A DNA stretch of 64,000 nucleotides from Acidimangrovimonas sediminis (GTDB lineage Bacteria > Pseudomonadota > Alphaproteobacteria > Rhodobacterales > Rhodobacteraceae). The translations under genes were made by a program, and so were the position numbers. The notes under the pieces were generated by a model. The model searched no databases. It had not been told where the DNA came from and saw only the letters and a list, made by a program, of their open reading frames with translations. Shown here in pieces: positions 47,165 through 55,923 of this stretch (position 1 is its first letter; each line of letters opens with the position of its first letter). The DNA is taken from positions 1 through 64,000 of the forward strand of contig NZ_PHSN01000002.1 of the NCBI RefSeq assembly GCF_002871005.1. Reading direction: 5' to 3'.

Positions 47165-48298
47165 CTAGAGGCCGGTCGACGTCTTGATCGAAGCGACGCC
47201 GTTGGCCGAGCCGGTGATCGCCGAGATCGCCTTCTGCCACTGGGCGAACGGTGCCTGGGTGACGTAGAGCGTGTCGCCGTCGCGGATCAGGAAGTCGCGC
47301 GCCTCGAACATGCCCTCGGGCTTGGTCAGGTCGAGGACGTAGATCATCCGCTGCGGCCCCACGAGGTCGGTCCGGCCCAGCACCTGGTTGGCGATGGCGG
47401 CGGGTTCGTTGCGGTAGACGAAGACGCCGGTCGGATCGGCCAGCAGCGGGTTCAGCCCGCCCACCTGCGCGATCGCCTCGATCGCCGACAGGGTGTTCTG
47501 GTCGAAGTTCACCCGGGTCTGGCTGCCGGTGGCGCCAAGCGCGGTGAAGGAGCGGCGGTCCTTTTCCACGGTAATCCGGTCGCCCGGGCGAAGCGCGATG
47601 TCGAGGCTGGGGTTGTCATAGAGGTCGTTGAGCCAGATCTTGCCCTGCTGGTGGCCGCGGGTCACCGTGACCAGCGCCACCTCGGCCGGGATCGACACGC
47701 CGCCGGCCTTGGCGATCATCGCCGCCAGCGTGCGGGTGGACCGGTCGATCGGGAAGACGCCCTGGCCGGTCACCGCGCCCTCGACCGTCACCGTCGCGCC
47801 GTCGCCCGGCACGCGGATGACCGAGACCTGCGGATCCGGGGTCTGGGTGTCCAGCTTCTTGGTGATCGACTGGCGCAGCCCCTCGATCGTCAGCCCGGCG
47901 GCCTTGATGCGGCCGGCGTAGGGCACGAAGATGTAGCCCGCGCCATCCACCGTGATCTCGGCCAGCTGCGACACTTTCTGCCCGGGCGCACCGAGCAGCG
48001 GATCGGTCACGTTCTCGTAAACCGAGACGCCCAGCTTGTCGCCGTCGTGGATGATGTCGGAGCCGACCAGCCCCGCCCTCTCGAAGCTTTTCGAGAAGCC
48101 GAGCGCCGGGGTGACAGCGGTGGCGCGGGTCACGCGGTCGTTCACGCTGACGATGAACGCATCGCCCTTGCGCTGTACGGAGCCCTCGTAAATCTCGCTT
48201 TTGTTGGGGCCGGGCCGGGGAAGGGCACACCCCGCCACCAGCGCGACAAGCGCCAGACAGGCCAGTACCCTGACCCCTGCAAAATCACAAATTTTCAC
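47165..48298 (-). CDS. Outer-membrane polysaccharide export lipoprotein (Wza/KpsD family)
   Basis: 377 residues, GTG start with AAGGAG about nine bases upstream. A lipoprotein signal ends in LVAGC (Cys24). The polysaccharide biosynthesis/export domain (about 80-170; DKLGVSVYEN, VPYAGRIKAAGLT) is followed by two SLBB domains (TVEGAVTGQGVFPIDRS and the later GGLNPLLADPTGVFVYR). It should form the outer-membrane pore for capsule export. Confidence 0.9.
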   Translation of the reverse strand: MKICDFAGVRVLACLALVALVAGCALPRPGPNKSEIYEGSVQRKGDAFIVSVNDRVTRATAVTPALGFSKSFERAGLVGSDIIHDGDKLGVSVYENVTDPLLGAPGQKVSQLAEITVDGAGYIFVPYAGRIKAAGLTIEGLRQSITKKLDTQTPDPQVSVIRVPGDGATVTVEGAVTGQGVFPIDRSTRTLAAMIAKAGGVSIPAEVALVTVTRGHQQGKIWLNDLYDNPSLDIALRPGDRITVEKDRRSFTALGATGSQTRVNFDQNTLSAIEAIAQVGGLNPLLADPTGVFVYRNEPAAIANQVLGRTDLVGPQRMIYVLDLTKPEGMFEARDFLIRDGDTLYVTQAPFAQWQKAISAITGSANGVASIKTSTGL

Positions 48299-48401
48299 TG
48301 CCCGGGCTCCTTGACCTGGATTTCTGCCTCAGCTTTTTGCCGTAAACGTACATAAATCCGAGACAAAAAGCCAGCCTGTTGCCCATTGGCGGCGCGGCCG
48401 G

Positions 48402-49892
48402 TCACTTTACCAGGCGCAACTGTTGCCGGGGTGCCGCGTTGCCCGAACTCAGCGCGTCATAAGGGTCTTGCGGGGCCAGCATCATGTCGACCACCTGACG
48501 CAGCAGCTCCCGCCGCCCGCGCGCGGAATAGAACCCGCCGGGAACCTGAGAGGTTTCAAGCAGGTAGTGCCGATAATCGCGGTAGGCGCGGCTGTCGGGG
48601 CGCGACGGATGGGCGAAGAAATCGGGCAGCGGCTGGGTCGAGACGAATTCCGGCTTGGCATAGACCGCAGCGCCGAAGACCTTGAGCGGCAGACCACGCC
48701 AGAGCACCTGCTGCGCGGCGGTGGAATTCACCGTCACCGCGCTGCGGGCGTGGTTCAGCAGCGCGGCCAGCTTGCCGCCGCGGACGAAATGCACGCGGTG
48801 GGAGACGCCGTGATCCTCGGCCAGGCGGCGGATATCCTCGGCCATGGGTACGCGGCCGTCCTCTAGCGGATGGGCCTTGAAGACAAGGTGGTGGTGCGGT
48901 GGCGCGCCCTCGGCAAAACCCTCGATGCAGAGCGCGAGGAACTCGGTCATCGTCTCGAAGGGCGAGTGCATGACGAAGCTTGAATCGTGTTCCAGCTGCA
49001 GCAGAACGAGGTGATAGGGAAAGCCGCCAAGCTTGATCCGTTGGGTCGCGGCAAAGCGTTCGAGCTTGTGCGCGGGCATCATCAGCAGGCGCCGCAGGTA
49101 GAGGCGGAACTCCTGTCGCACGCTCAGCGCCCGGTGCGGGCGAAAGGCGCGGTAGGCGGCGTTCCGGGTCAGCACGAAGTAATGGTAGAGCGCGCCGTAG
49201 AAGATGTGCTGGCGCATGTCGCCCCAGCGCGCGGGCGCATCCGGCAGCTCCATGTCCAGCTGCGCCAGCGCGGCCTGCATCTCCGCCACCTCCATCTGCA
49301 TGAGGCGCGAGTGCCCGTTGGCGCCGCCGCGTTCGTAGGTCACCCAGTAGGGACGCAGGTACCCCTCTTCGAAGACATGGACCGCGAGCCCCATCGCGCG
49401 GGCGATCGTCACCGCCTCGGCATGGATCGGGCGGGTGTCGCCATAGAGCACGATGTCGGTGATGCGGTGCTCGGCCACCAGGGCGCGGAAGGTCCGGGGC
49501 CAGTCCTCTGGCGTACCGCGATAGGGAAGGTAGCTTGCCCGGTCGGACCAGAAGGCCTCGTCGCCGCGGTTGAAGCCGACGCGAAGCACCCCGGCCCCCG
49601 CAGCCCCAAGCATCGATCCCAGCCGCTGGAAGAAGGGGCCGTGCGGCCCTTGCAGGAACAGAAACCGCCTTCCGCGCCCCGAGATGGCCGCCGCCGAAGT
49701 ATCCCCCGCGCCATCTCCCGCGCCGGTGTCCCCCACGTCCCCCGCGGAGGCGCCCCTTTCGTCGCCGGTCCTGACCCGACGTGTCGGGGCTGGAACGCGG
49801 TCTTCCAGGGCGGCGGGAGTTCCGCCTGCCGAGGTCACGACACCGGTCACGCCGCTGCGCGCGCCTTCGCCTTCGCTGCCCGTCTCGCCCAT
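48402..49892 (-). CDS. kpsS: Capsule polysaccharide linker transferase KpsS
   Basis: 496 residues from the ATG at 49892. After a low-complexity Gly/Ala/Asp-rich N-terminus (about 1-60) the KpsS pattern begins at FLFLQGPHGPFF and continues with DIVLYGDTRPIHAEA, VFEEGYLRPYWVTYE and the catalytic-region FKAHPLEDG. KpsS adds the first Kdo to the lipid anchor. A frame open to 50102 is possible but unlike the family. Transcription would run kpsS, kpsD, kpsC; the ABC exporter genes kpsMTE are not in the window. Confidence 0.9.
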   Translation of the reverse strand: MGETGSEGEGARSGVTGVVTSAGGTPAALEDRVPAPTRRVRTGDERGASAGDVGDTGAGDGAGDTSAAAISGRGRRFLFLQGPHGPFFQRLGSMLGAAGAGVLRVGFNRGDEAFWSDRASYLPYRGTPEDWPRTFRALVAEHRITDIVLYGDTRPIHAEAVTIARAMGLAVHVFEEGYLRPYWVTYERGGANGHSRLMQMEVAEMQAALAQLDMELPDAPARWGDMRQHIFYGALYHYFVLTRNAAYRAFRPHRALSVRQEFRLYLRRLLMMPAHKLERFAATQRIKLGGFPYHLVLLQLEHDSSFVMHSPFETMTEFLALCIEGFAEGAPPHHHLVFKAHPLEDGRVPMAEDIRRLAEDHGVSHRVHFVRGGKLAALLNHARSAVTVNSTAAQQVLWRGLPLKVFGAAVYAKPEFVSTQPLPDFFAHPSRPDSRAYRDYRHYLLETSQVPGGFYSARGRRELLRQVVDMMLAPQDPYDALSSGNAAPRQQLRLVK

Positions 49893-50149
49893 GTCCCCAA
49901 CCCGCACCACACAGTCACACGGCCCCGCGGTTCCGGGGCATATCTTCCAGTGCCGCGCTGCGGCGGCTTTGTCACGCGATTTCAGCCAGTCTGACAAGGG
50001 CCCATGGCGGAAGTGGGGCGCCGGGAGGGCAGCCGCGGGCCATCGCGCCACGGTCCCGGGCGGATCCGGCCGCCGGCGCGCGCCGCGCCTCCCTCTGGAC
50101 ACGCCCGGGCGCGGCGGCTACGCCTCGGTGAAAGCGAAGGAGAGCCGCC

Positions 50150-50767
50150 ATGTTCACCGGCATCATCACCGACCAGGGCCGCGTGCTGCAGGTCGAAAAG
50201 CGCGGCGACCTGCGCGCCCGCATCGCCACCGCCTACGACCTTGCCACCATCGACATCGGCGCCTCGATCGCCTGCGACGGGGTCTGCCTCACGGTGATTG
50301 CCCTGGGCGAGACGCCCGAGCCCTGGTTCGACGTCGAGATCTCGGCCGAGACCGTTTCCAAGACCAACATCGGCCACAACGGCTGGCAGGCGGGTCAGGT
50401 GCTGAACCTCGAACGCGCGCTGAAGGTCGGGGATGAGCTGGGCGGCCACATCGTCTCGGGCCATGTCGACGGCGTGGCCGAGATCGTGGGTATGGAGGAG
50501 GAGGGCGACAGCACCCGCTTCACCTTTCGGGCGCCCGAGGCCTTCGCGCGTTTCATCGCACCCAAGGGGTCGATCGCGCTGAACGGCACCTCGCTCACCG
50601 TGAACGAGGTTTCTGGGCGCGACTTCGGCGTCAACATCATCCCCCATACCAAGCAGGTCACCACCTGGGGCACCGCGGCGCAGGGCGACATGGTCAACCT
50701 CGAGGTCGACACCATGGCCCGCTACGTCGCCCGGCTTCAGGACTGGGCCGCCGAGGTCCCGGCATGA
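50150..50767 (+). CDS. ribE: Riboflavin synthase, alpha chain
   Basis: 205 residues with two lumazine-binding repeats. It starts MFTGIITDQGRV, the invariant opening, and the second repeat starts near residue 97 (GHIVSGHVDGVAEI). It dismutates 6,7-dimethyl-8-ribityllumazine to riboflavin. No FMN riboswitch is apparent in the 257-base gap upstream, which is shared with the divergent kps operon. It overlaps the next gene by 4 bases (ATGA). Confidence 0.96.
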   Translation: MFTGIITDQGRVLQVEKRGDLRARIATAYDLATIDIGASIACDGVCLTVIALGETPEPWFDVEISAETVSKTNIGHNGWQAGQVLNLERALKVGDELGGHIVSGHVDGVAEIVGMEEEGDSTRFTFRAPEAFARFIAPKGSIALNGTSLTVNEVSGRDFGVNIIPHTKQVTTWGTAAQGDMVNLEVDTMARYVARLQDWAAEVPA

Positions 50768-51330
50768 GCATGATCGGCCACAACAATGGCCCGACGCTGG
50801 AGGGCGGCTACAGCTGGCGCAAGCATGTCTGGACCCGGGCGCGCGCCAGCCTCCTGCCCAATACCCTGCCGGTCGAGGTGGTGCGGATGCGCGTGCGCCG
50901 CGCGGCCGAGCTGGGGCTGGATTACAAGACCTACGCCTCGGTGCGGGCCTCGACCGGGCATGACGTGGTGGCGTTCCTGTTCTCGTCGAACGCACTGCGG
51001 CTGATCGCGCCCGCGCCGCATCTGCCGGGCGACCGGGCCGAGAAGCTCGCCGCCCTCGCGTCCTGCGGCCGGATCGCGCTGGCCCAGGCGCCGCTCAGCC
51101 CCGCGCGGGTCCTCGAGGCGGCGCCGGTGCTCGACGCGGCCGATCCGGCCCCGCACGCGCTCGCCAGCTGGCCCGCCGCCCGCGCGGCGATCCGCGCCGC
51201 GCTCGACCCGATGAAGCTTCCCGGCGACCGGGTGATCCTGGTGGGCGACATGGCGCTTGAACGCGACTGGTCCTCTGCCGCGGGCCTTGCCTATTACCTG
51301 CCGGCGGATCGCTACTTCGCAGGTGCTTGA
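50764..51330 (+). CDS. Uncharacterised protein coupled to ribE
   Basis: 188 residues beginning MSMIGHNNGPTLEGG; the GHNNGP motif is one I have seen at the start of small Rhodobacteraceae proteins but cannot assign. It is Arg/Ala-rich and helical, without signal peptide or membrane segment. LDYKTYASVRASTGHDVVAFLFSSNALRL (in part at 58-80) looks like the conserved core. The ATGA overlap with ribE implies a role linked to flavin supply or simple co-expression. Its end overlaps the convergent phosphatase gene by 19 bases. Confidence 0.75.
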   Translation: MSMIGHNNGPTLEGGYSWRKHVWTRARASLLPNTLPVEVVRMRVRRAAELGLDYKTYASVRASTGHDVVAFLFSSNALRLIAPAPHLPGDRAEKLAALASCGRIALAQAPLSPARVLEAAPVLDAADPAPHALASWPAARAAIRAALDPMKLPGDRVILVGDMALERDWSSAAGLAYYLPADRYFAGA

Positions 51331-52493
51331 CCGGGTGCTTGAGCGGGGTCCTGATCGGGCACGCGCGACCGGCGGGTGAACGCCCGGTCGCCTGTCAGCC
51401 GTGCCGCGCCCCACCACGCCGCCAGCCCGCAGGCAAATCCCGCGTAGACGTCGATCGCGTAATGCCAGCCGAGTATGACGGCAGAGGTGCAGATCAGCGC
51501 CCAGAACAGCGTCAGCCAGCGCCCGACGTTCCGTCCGCGCCGCCAGCCGTAGAGCATCAGCACCGTGGTCGAGGCCACGTGCATCGACGGCATGGCCGAG
51601 ATGCCGCGAACGCCGCCATGACCCAGGTAACCGTCCCAGAGCATTTCCTGCACCCTGAGCGACCAGTTCGGCGCGATCCGGTTATAGGCCTGCAGCGTCG
51701 ACATGAGCCCGTCGTAGGCGTGGCCGAAGCCGAGCCTGTCGTAGTAGCAGGGCCCCGCCGAGGACAGGAGGGTCGCGATCACGTTGCCGCCGATGCCCCA
51801 GGCCAGAACGAAGCCGACCAGGAACGTGTTGCGGCTGGCGCGGTCGGCGGTCGAGAACACGGCGACGAAGATCATCAGGAACATCACGAAGAACCAGCCC
51901 TGATAAACCGCGTTCAGGACGCTGATGACGTAGGCATTGCCGAAGGCGTGCAACAGCAGGGTCTGCGGCAGGACGCCGAAGTGCAGCAGCTTGTCCCAAT
52001 GCGAGAAGGTGGTGTCCCATGAGAACGGCGCGAGGTGGGGGATCAGCTCCTTGAAATAGGAGAAGGTGCCGGTGAAGACCGAAAGCGCGATCAGCGCAAG
52101 CACCCCGTCTGCCGCGCGGCCGGGTGCCGTGGCAAGCGCGCGCAGATCCTGAAGAAACCACGCCACCGGATGCGCGGGGCGCACGTACCGCGCCATGCGC
52201 AGGAAGCGCAGGACAACCGCGCCGGTCAGGAAGACGGGCAGCAACATGTAGAAGATCTGCGCCAGCGCAGCGAGGGTGCCCGGGTGGAACGGAACGCCGG
52301 CGATGCGCCCGGCGATCAGGGTCAGAAAGAAATGCGCGGCGACCAGTCCGAGAAGCACCCTGTTGCGCCTTGCCGCCCCGGCGGCGACCCTCGCGACCGC
52401 TCCGCCACGGGCGACCGCCGCGGACAGGGCGCGCGCGCGTGCGACGGCTGTGGCGGTCTCTGCTTGCGTTTCGATCGCGATCGTCTTGCCCAT
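51312..52493 (-). CDS. PAP2-superfamily membrane phosphatase
   Basis: 393 residues with six or more membrane helices after a charged N-terminus. The PAP2 signatures are SAMPSMHVAST (about 283-293) and, further on, LGWHYAIDVYAGF, whose His residues serve catalysis; the layout resembles the AUR1/inositol-phosphoceramide synthase-like PAP2_3 branch. It probably acts on lipid phosphates or transfers a phosphoalcohol headgroup at the membrane. It is antisense within the rib gene group. Confidence 0.88.
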   Translation of the reverse strand: MGKTIAIETQAETATAVARARALSAAVARGGAVARVAAGAARRNRVLLGLVAAHFFLTLIAGRIAGVPFHPGTLAALAQIFYMLLPVFLTGAVVLRFLRMARYVRPAHPVAWFLQDLRALATAPGRAADGVLALIALSVFTGTFSYFKELIPHLAPFSWDTTFSHWDKLLHFGVLPQTLLLHAFGNAYVISVLNAVYQGWFFVMFLMIFVAVFSTADRASRNTFLVGFVLAWGIGGNVIATLLSSAGPCYYDRLGFGHAYDGLMSTLQAYNRIAPNWSLRVQEMLWDGYLGHGGVRGISAMPSMHVASTTVLMLYGWRRGRNVGRWLTLFWALICTSAVILGWHYAIDVYAGFACGLAAWWGAARLTGDRAFTRRSRVPDQDPAQAPGQAPAK

Positions 52494-52703
52494 GCGCCCG
52501 TGCCCACCCGTACTTGCCGTTTCAGGACTTCCCTGCCCGGAGATTGTGGCCCGGGCTGGGCGAGGGGCCGAAAATTCTGTGTTCCGCGGCGTTCTGTGTC
52601 TCGGGGCACGTCCGGTCTGCGCTCTTTGGCATTTCCATTTGCGCGCCGCCGCGATAAAGCCGGGCCGCCGGGGTGCCGGCACGGGACAGGAGCGCGAGGG
52701 CCG

Positions 52704-53807
52704 ATGACCGAGACCACCGAATATTCCGACGCGATCTCCCCCATCGAGGAGATCATCGAAGACGCCCGCAACGGGCGGATGTTCATCCTCGTCGATCACG
52801 AGGATCGGGAGAACGAGGGCGACCTCGTCATCCCCGCGCAGATGGCGACGCCGGAAGCGATCAACTTCATGGCGACCCACGGGCGCGGGCTGATCTGCCT
52901 GTCGCTGCCGGGCGCGCGGATCGATGCGCTGGGGCTGCCGCTCATGAGCGCCAAGAACTCTTCGCGCCACGAGACCGCCTTCACGCTGTCGATCGAAGCG
53001 CGCGAGGGGGTGACCACGGGCATCTCGGCGCATGACCGCGCCCGCACTGTGGCCGTGGCGATCGACGCCTCGAAGGGGCCGCAGGACATCGCCACCCCGG
53101 GCCACGTCTTTCCGCTTCGCGCGCGCGAGGGCGGGGTGCTGGTGCGTGCGGGCCATACCGAGGCCGCGGTGGACGTGAGCCGCCTGGCCGGCCTCAACCC
53201 CTCGGGGGTGATCTGCGAGATCATGAACGAGGACGGCTCCATGTCGCGCTTGCCCGACCTTGTGGCCTTCGCGCAGAAGCACGGGCTGAAGATCGGCACG
53301 ATCAGCGACCTGATCGCCTACCGCCGGCGTCACGACAACCTCGTCCGCGTGACCCGCGAAAGCGTCATCCGGTCTGAATTCGGCGGCGAATGGGCGCTGC
53401 GCATCTTCACCGACGAGACCCACGGCGCCGAGCACATCGCGCTGATCAAGGGCGACGTCTCGGGGCCGGAGCCGGTCTTGGTGCGGATGCACACGCTCGA
53501 CCCGTTCCTCGACGTGATCGGCACGGGCGGCGCGGGCCGCTCGGGCGAGTTCGGCGCGGCGATGCGGATGATCGCGGCCGAGGGGCGGGGGGCGGTCGTC
53601 CTGCTGCGCGACGTCACGATGAAGCTCGCGACCGAGGGAAGTGTCTCGCCGCAGACGCTGCGTCAATACGGCGTGGGCGCCCAGATCCTCACCTCGCTCG
53701 GGATTTCCGAGATCACGCTGCTCACCAACTCTCCCACCCCCCGGGTGGTCGGACTCGAGGCCTATGGCCTGTCGATCACCGGCACCCGGCCTATCTCGCT
53801 GGAGTAG
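52704..53807 (+). CDS. ribB: 3,4-dihydroxy-2-butanone 4-phosphate synthase with degenerate GTP cyclohydrolase II domain (RibBX)
   Basis: 367 residues. The N-terminal synthase domain (about 1-205) is intact: DHEDRENEGDLVIPAQ, HGRGLICL and RAGHTEAAVD. The C-terminal part aligns with RibA, but where RibA has the zinc cysteines (CLTGDVFGS and RCDC) this protein reads HTLDPFLDVIGTGG with no cysteine, so GTP cyclohydrolase activity is not expected. Such RibBX proteins are known in proteobacteria. A real ribA must be elsewhere in the genome. Confidence 0.93.
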   Translation: MTETTEYSDAISPIEEIIEDARNGRMFILVDHEDRENEGDLVIPAQMATPEAINFMATHGRGLICLSLPGARIDALGLPLMSAKNSSRHETAFTLSIEAREGVTTGISAHDRARTVAVAIDASKGPQDIATPGHVFPLRAREGGVLVRAGHTEAAVDVSRLAGLNPSGVICEIMNEDGSMSRLPDLVAFAQKHGLKIGTISDLIAYRRRHDNLVRVTRESVIRSEFGGEWALRIFTDETHGAEHIALIKGDVSGPEPVLVRMHTLDPFLDVIGTGGAGRSGEFGAAMRMIAAEGRGAVVLLRDVTMKLATEGSVSPQTLRQYGVGAQILTSLGISEITLLTNSPTPRVVGLEAYGLSITGTRPISLE

Positions 53808-53811
53808 GACA

Positions 53812-54363
53812 ATGGCCAGTTCCGAGACCCACCACACCCTGCCGAAGCCGGTCTTCGACACGCCCGTTAAGCTGCTGATCGTGGTCGCACCCTATTACAA
53901 GGACATCGCCGATCAACTGGTTGCAGGTGCCCGCGCCGCGATCGAGGCGGTGGGCGGCACGCATGAGACGATCGAGGTGCCCGGCGCCCTCGAGGTGCCG
54001 CAGGCGATCGCTCTGGCGGCGCGGCTGTCGAACTACGACGGCTATGTCGCGCTCGGCTGCGTGATCCGCGGCGAGACCACGCATTACGAGACGGTGTGCA
54101 ACGACAGCTCGCACGCGCTGATGCTGCTGGGGCTGCAGGGCGCTTGCGTCGGCAACGGCATCCTGACGGTCGAGCATCATGCCCAGGCCGCAGTGCGCGC
54201 CGAGGCCAAGGGGCAGAACAAGGGCGGCGGCGCGGCCGATGCGGCGCTGCACCTGATCGCGCTGGCACGGCGCTGGTCGGGGACGTCGCGACCGGTGGGC
54301 TTTCAGCCCGGTGGCGAATTCCAGGTCGCCGGACAGGGCATGACCGGGAAGGACCAGGCATGA
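53812..54363 (+). CDS. ribH: 6,7-dimethyl-8-ribityllumazine synthase
   Basis: 183 residues. Core motifs are VVAPYYKDIADQL, VPGALEVPQAI and GCVIRGETTHYE with the catalytic-region His-His, followed by TVEHHAQA. Typical length with a slightly extended C-terminus. It starts 4 bases after ribBX and overlaps nusB by 4 bases. Confidence 0.95.
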   Translation: MASSETHHTLPKPVFDTPVKLLIVVAPYYKDIADQLVAGARAAIEAVGGTHETIEVPGALEVPQAIALAARLSNYDGYVALGCVIRGETTHYETVCNDSSHALMLLGLQGACVGNGILTVEHHAQAAVRAEAKGQNKGGGAADAALHLIALARRWSGTSRPVGFQPGGEFQVAGQGMTGKDQA

Positions 54364-54824
54364 GCACGACCCCCGACAAGCGCCAGATGAAGGCCGCGGC
54401 GCGGCTGTACGCGGTGCAGGCGCTGTTCCAGATGGAACGCTCGGGCCAGACCGTCGAGCAGGTGATCCAGGAGTTCGAGGATCACCGTTTCGGCGCCGTC
54501 TACGAGGGCGACGAGATGGCCGAGGGCGACCCGAAGCATTTCCGCAAGGTGATGGACGAGGCGGTGAACTGGCAGGCCAAGGTCGACCAGATGACCGACC
54601 GCGCGCTGGTCGCGAAATGGCCGATCGCGCGGATTGACCCGGTGCTGCGCGCGCTGTTCCGCGCCGCCGGGGCCGAGCTGGTGGCGCTGGACACGCCGCC
54701 GAAGGTGGTCATCAACGAATATGTCGAGGTCACCCGCGCATTCTTCCCCGAGGGCCGCGAGACCAAATTCGTCAACGCCGTGATCGACCACATGGCGCGC
54801 GAGGCCCGGCCCGAGGCGTTCTGA
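54360..54824 (+). CDS. nusB: Transcription antitermination factor NusB
   Basis: 154 residues, all-helical NusB fold. Characteristic pieces are ARLYAVQALFQME near the start and the C-terminal KVVINEYVEVTRAFFPEGRETKFVNAVID (in part), matching NusB. It works with NusE in rRNA antitermination. The ribH-nusB order with an ATGA overlap is widely conserved. Confidence 0.95.
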   Translation: MSTTPDKRQMKAAARLYAVQALFQMERSGQTVEQVIQEFEDHRFGAVYEGDEMAEGDPKHFRKVMDEAVNWQAKVDQMTDRALVAKWPIARIDPVLRALFRAAGAELVALDTPPKVVINEYVEVTRAFFPEGRETKFVNAVIDHMAREARPEAF

Positions 54825-54918
54825 TCGTCTCGCCGCCCTGATTTCGTCCCGGCGCAGCGCCTGGCCGGCATGGGCGCGGCGGTGGGCCGGTGGCGGAGGC
54901 CCCCCGAGGAAGCTCCGT

Positions 54919-54939
54919 GCGGACAGATTTCCTGTCCGC
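54919..54939. terminator. Hairpin downstream of nusB
   Basis: GCGGACAG-ATTTC-CTGTCCGC is a perfect 8-bp stem with a 5-base loop, 95 bases after nusB. No T run follows, so a terminator role is uncertain. Confidence 0.4.
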
Positions 54940-55064
54940 TCCCGCGACGGAAGAAGGCGGTGCAGAGGGGGCGCGTCGGCAAAGTTTCCCGCTCTGCGTC
55001 GAGATGCCTCTAGGCAAGCCGCCGAATCGCGCTATCTTGAAGGGTAGATCTTCGGGAGGCCCAG

Positions 55065-55403
55065 ATGCCCAAACTCGTGCACATGTACATCCGCAACGTC
55101 CTGATCGGCTGGCTCGTGGCTGCCGTGTTCGTGGCGGTTCTTGTCGGTTTCAATGTCGCGAACCTCGGTCACCTCGTGCTTGAGACGCGGGGCGGGTATC
55201 TTGCGGGGCTGATGCTCTGGATGGCCAACGGTGTCGTCTTCGCGGGCGTCCAGTTCGCGATTGCCGTGATGCGCATGGCGGAGGATGACGAGGGCCCGCG
55301 CGGCGGCCACCGCCGGCGGATCCGTTTCGACGAGCCGGCCATGATCCGCGCCGAGGCGCCCGCGCGGCGTCGCCCCGGTCAGCAGCCGCGGCGCCGCGGC
55401 TGA
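55065..55403 (+). CDS. Small two-helix membrane protein of unknown function
   Basis: 112 residues. Two hydrophobic stretches, about 10-32 and 44-68, then a charged Arg-rich tail (about 75-112) expected in the cytoplasm. GGGAGG lies about six bases before the ATG. I recognise no family. It has its own strong terminator, so it is probably a single-gene transcript. Confidence 0.8.
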   Translation: MPKLVHMYIRNVLIGWLVAAVFVAVLVGFNVANLGHLVLETRGGYLAGLMLWMANGVVFAGVQFAIAVMRMAEDDEGPRGGHRRRIRFDEPAMIRAEAPARRRPGQQPRRRG

Positions 55404-55429
55404 GACAGGATCCGATTTGCGTTCGGAAC

Positions 55430-55453
55430 AGGGCGGGGTGACCCGCCCTTTTT
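55430..55453 (+). terminator. Rho-independent terminator
   Basis: AGGGCGGG-GTGA-CCCGCCCT followed by TTTT: a perfect 8-bp stem with tetraloop and T run, 27 bases after the small membrane protein gene. Confidence 0.92.
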
Positions 55454-55923
55454 CATGCCTTGCCCTTTGCTGGCCCCGCTTTTTTCAGGCCTGCCCTTTG
55501 CAGCTGCGATGACCCGGGCGACGGTGCGCAGACCCGGCGCGACGGGACCCGACGCTGGCGCCGACGGGCGCAAAATTCTTCCCAAGAATTTTGCAAATTC
55601 CTTTTGAAGGAATTTGGCGGCGACTGTGGAGAGGGGGGGAGCGGCGGGCCCGCGGCAACCGTGGAGGTGTCATTTTCCCGAGAGCCTGGATGTACCAGGT
55701 GGGCGCCAGATACCGGGACCACGGTCCCGGCAGAGCCAGCTCCCTCGGAATTGCTTATCGGCCACTGGAAAAGGGCCTCGCACGAGAGGGGCAGAACCCG
55801 CCAGTCCCGTAGATAGGGCGCCGCCCTCGGCCCGACAAGGGGGGATTTCGCTTGAGCGGTGCGGGCGCGGTGGTATCGTTTTTCCGGGGTTGGGCCTGTT
55901 TGACCTTCAGGGAGGGCAGGGAC
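55454..55923. other. Intergenic region with repeats, no gene seen
   Basis: About 470 bases between two small membrane protein genes. Reading frames here are short and of unlikely composition. The only clear structure is the double hairpin at 55570-55615. The stretch is AT-richer around those hairpins than neighbouring coding DNA. Confidence 0.5.
55570..55615. repeat. Two abutting perfect hairpins
   Basis: GCAAAATTCTT-CCC-AAGAATTTTGC (55570-55594) is a perfect 11-bp inverted repeat. It is followed without a gap by AAATTCCTT-TTG-AAGGAATTT (55595-55615), a perfect 9-bp inverted repeat. Both are AT-rich in GC-rich surroundings. Confidence 0.85.

Noticed and set aside
49893-50149. Possible FMN riboswitch ahead of ribE
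   Set aside because: The conserved RFN core and its paired stems are not visible.
52704-53807. Bifunctional RibBA call
   Set aside because: The RibA half lacks the zinc cysteines, so RibBX is the better name.
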